Shown here: positions 61,756 through 64,000 of the stretch, piece after piece
How positions within the stretch are numbered: the stretch's first letter is position 1
Layout of the letters: every line of letters starts with the position of its first letter
NCBI GenBank assembly: GCA_027422505.1
Contig: JAPQWV010001408.1
Coordinates: forward strand, 26,011-90,010
Length of the DNA stretch: 64,000 nt
Direction of reading: 5' to 3'
Source: Craterostigma plantagineum
Taxonomy: Eukaryota > Streptophyta > Magnoliopsida > Lamiales > Linderniaceae
Position numbers and translations under genes: made by a program
The notes under the pieces: model-generated
Told to the model about the DNA's origin: nothing
Seen by the model: only the letters and a program-made list of their open reading frames with translations
The model's database searches: none

Positions 61756-63760
61756 TCACCGCTCTTTAAATTTTACGCGCTTTCGCCTGTCGTACGTCGC
61801 GGCTCGCCACTTGCCGTCTTTAACTGCTTTCGAACACTTCGCTTCAATACTTACTTCTCGAGCTACCTTATACGCTTTTTCACCGTCACTACGTTTTTTC
61901 GTTGTCCCTCTGCTCTTCGGATCTTGCTCGGTCCCTCTGCTCTTCGGATCTTGCTCGACCGTCAACTTTCCTTCTTGGATCACCTTCGCCTTTTGGCTAG
62001 TTTCTTCTAATGCGTTTTTCTTTTCGAACAGCTCATGCATAGATAATATATCGTTGTCGAATCTCAACATCCCCGGGATCATCAGCTTCTTATTGCTGAT
62101 ATAATGAATATTTTTTTCTTCTTTTTCTATCCTCGTGACGTAGCCCATCAGACTCGCCGGCTCGTCGTTAGGATTTGGCATGTCGAATCCTTCATACTTT
62201 TTCTCGTTAATCTCCTCCATGGTGACAACCATGTATAGTTTCTGTCTCGTTGTTCACGAGCGCATCGCTTTTTCTGAATTTATTTGCCACTATCTCCACG
62301 ACCTTTACAAGGCTTTTATCGTACCCAATATCCGTGGGTGTGTCGATTGGGTCCTTAGCTTCGGATCGCTTGGCCTTCCTCGGCATCTCGAGGGTTTCCT
62401 TCGTTGGTACGTCAGTCGCTTCTTTCTCCTTCATATTTTGTTTATCGCCGATCCGCTTGGGGACCTCCTTGGTCGACGTCTCGATCACGTCCTTCTCGTC
62501 CAAATCCAATTTATCGGCGAGCTTGTACTTGTAGTTGCTTTCGATTTTTCAAGTCGTTCATATAGGTCTCAAGGCTGTCTCTCGCCTTGATCCACTGCTT
62601 CACCTCCATGTCTTTTCTGGCGCGCTTTTTCCTTCTTAACGCGCTCCATCTCTTTTGGGTTGACTTCATTAGGTTCCCCGATCTTCTGTCTACCTTCGCC
62701 AGTCTTTCGCAGGGCCTCCGTCATGGCTGCATGTGCGCCCATCTCATTGTGCTCATGCGTCTCTCCTCGTACGCTTTTTCAGCCTGCTGGGGAGTTGGCT
62801 TCTTTCTCGTCTTTTCGTCGGCATGATCGCCTTTCTTTGACACCGTCTCGTATGTCTTTACGGCTTTACGTTCGCCTCGTGGAATCTATTTTTATTTTCG
62901 TCCGACGACGTGTGCATGGTGTTGTCGACCTCGTTCTTCATCTCATCGGCATTTTCCGATGTCTTCGCGTCGATCTCCTCGACTTTCTCATGTGGTTGTC
63001 GTGGCGGCGTTTCTTCTTCGGCCGCTTCCTCTTTCTCGAGCTTTGAGGGCTCCGCCTCGTAGGAAGGTTCCGTTGGAGTGGTGGTGGATACTTCATGAAG
63101 TGATATTTTCTTTTATCACTTTCAACGAACTGCTTTCGGTCGTTTTTCCTCTTTTACGGCCTCTTCGGCCTTTGGAGATTTTTCTTCCTTTTCTTCACCT
63201 GCGTCTTCTTTGACGCTCCGCCTTCACCGTGAGTTGGCTCCTCGGCCTTTGAATATGTTTCCTCCTCTTCAGTGACTTCACTGGCTTTCATCTTTGATGA
63301 TTCCCCTTCTTCTTTGTTCGTCTCGGGTTTTAGTGGTAGTTCGACTTCTTTCTCTTCTCGTACGGTTTCGCCCTTAACGTTCTTCTCGTCCTCCTTCGTC
63401 GTCTCAAGTTCGCCCTGTTTTTGTGGCTGAACTTCGTTGCTGCTATCAGCGACTTTATATGCTTTCTCCAACAGATCCCAGGCTTTCTTGGCTTCTCTCG
63501 TGCGCCTATGGCTCCGAACCGGTAAGATCTAACGCCTCTAAGATGAGAAGGCGCGCGAGACCATTTTCTCTCACGGCGGCTCCCAACCGTCTTCCGTTGC
63601 GACTTTGTATACTTCGTCGTATCTGGTGAAAATCCATCTTCGATATTTCCCATAAGCCTTGCGATTTGAATAGAGCTCTCATTTCGACGCTCCACCTTGC
63701 GTAGTTATTCTCTCGGTGAGTTGCGGGATTAACATGTGGTCAAATAATATCAGCTTCCAC
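61756..63760 (-). pseudogene. Degenerate Copia gag-like frame with Lys/Glu-rich extension
   Basis: Near 63712-63650 the frame reads NYARWSVEMRALFKSQGLW, the N-terminal gag motif of plant Copia elements (NY..W...M...L). At about 63480-63448 is AKKAWDLLEKAYKV, another gag landmark. After that, open frames in all three phases (63471-63154, 62509-62207, 62232-61756) encode a Lys/Glu/Thr-rich chain, so one long frame seems broken by several shifts. No zinc knuckle or pol domain is visible. A perfect 27-bp tandem duplication lies within it. Confidence 0.65.
61904..61957. repeat. Perfect 27-bp tandem duplication in the Copia-like element
   Basis: Bases 61904-61930 and 61931-61957 are identical. On the minus strand they encode the doubled peptide EQDPKSRGT. 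Confidence 0.95.
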
Positions 63761-63857
63761 ACCATCGGCACTATCGGCTCTGTCGGCTCTGGCGATATCA
63801 TCGGTTCTGACTCTCGCTCCGCCGGTACTGGCGATACCATCGGCTCTGATACCATTT

Positions 63858-64000
63858 TGTTGTTTTAGAATTTGTATATTTTGCCTGTATATGTGAGGAT
63901 CTCTCTTTTTTTATATATCGCTCAAGGAGGAGAAGTGCTTAGCAAATAATTATGCTAGCCTGTATATTACACGTACACTGCAGTTTTTTTTCTTTCTATT
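63858..64000 (-). repeat. LTR, partial copy cut by the window end
   Basis: It matches the first 143 bases of the LTR at 61154, with a few one-base indels in A and T runs. The rest lies outside the window. Confidence 0.9.

Larger units (their letters stand above)
61154..64000 (-). mobile_element. Non-autonomous Copia-like LTR retroelement, runs off the window
   Basis: A 569-bp LTR (61154-61722) begins TGTTG and ends CAACA on the plus strand; the start of a second copy is at 63858-64000. The element is on the minus strand. TGGTATCAGAGC, the initiator-Met primer site, is at 63854-63843, three bases from the LTR, and a purine tract AAGGGGGGAA borders the other LTR at about 61732-61723. The 2.1-kb inside has gag-like frames near the primer site but no protease, integrase or reverse transcriptase. 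So it must move with proteins from other elements. It interrupts the biotin carboxylase gene and lies in the same orientation. Confidence 0.9.

Overview
This window is nuclear DNA from a flowering plant, most likely a eudicot. The evidence is class XI myosin with tiny first coding exon, actin with introns at the usual plant positions plus a leader intron, cytosolic ribosomal protein genes with site II/telo-box promoters, SULTR4, CASP-like, AHL and EXO70 genes, and a U6 snRNA gene with the USE and TATA spacing of dicots. About twenty genes lie in 64 kb, with short introns and short AT-rich spacers, so the genome is compact. I cannot name the species.

Layout: RING E3 gene (+, 0.3-4.3 kb); RING-H2 gene (-, 4.6-5.6 kb); RPS17/eS17 (+), whose leader intron holds an antisense LTR retroelement (6.7-9.8 kb); MYB (+, 11.4-12.5 kb); ATL RING-H2 (+, 13.1-13.7 kb); 38-exon myosin XI (+, 14.7-24.9 kb); AT-hook/PPC protein (-, 25.7-27.7 kb); SULTR4 sulfate transporter (+, 29.5-33.7 kb); EXO70 (+, 35.4-37.3 kb); actin (-, 37.8-39.4 kb); a CASP-like pseudogene and intact paralogue (-, 39.9-42.0 kb); a plastid-envelope-type protein (+, 42.5-44.2 kb); a WEB-family coiled-coil protein (+, 45.3-48.1 kb); a Bet v 1-like protein (-, 48.5-49.1 kb); U6 snRNA (-, 50.0-50.1 kb); a ZUFSP-like peptidase (-, 50.5-52.6 kb); a small MGGC acylated-type protein (+, 53.1-53.5 kb); an UNC93-like transporter (-, 53.7-55.4 kb); RPL9 (-, 56.6-57.7 kb) with a long foldback in intron 1; a GC-rich unclassified segment (58.3-59.0 kb); and the last exons of plastid biotin carboxylase (-, 60.5-61.15 kb), cut by a second LTR retroelement that runs off the window.

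The genes are ordinary housekeeping and regulatory loci, not an operon or a dedicated system. Several touch common themes (myosin XI, actin and EXO70 in vesicle traffic; WEB, the envelope protein and biotin carboxylase in plastids), but I see no sign that this is more than chance linkage.

A recurring oddity: twelve places in otherwise conserved exons look one base short (three in the first gene, four in the second, one each in RPS17, myosin and AHL, two in biotin carboxylase). At every site adding a single base brings the family sequence and exon phases back into register. None needs an insertion. This looks like deletion-biased consensus error in a draft long-read assembly rather than mass pseudogenisation, and the LTR pairs also differ largely by small indels. 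The strongest biological observations are the LTR insertion into a biotin carboxylase exon, the foldback in RPL9 intron 1, the retroelement and duplicated 3' splice site in the RPS17 leader intron, and a probable GC-AG intron in the myosin.
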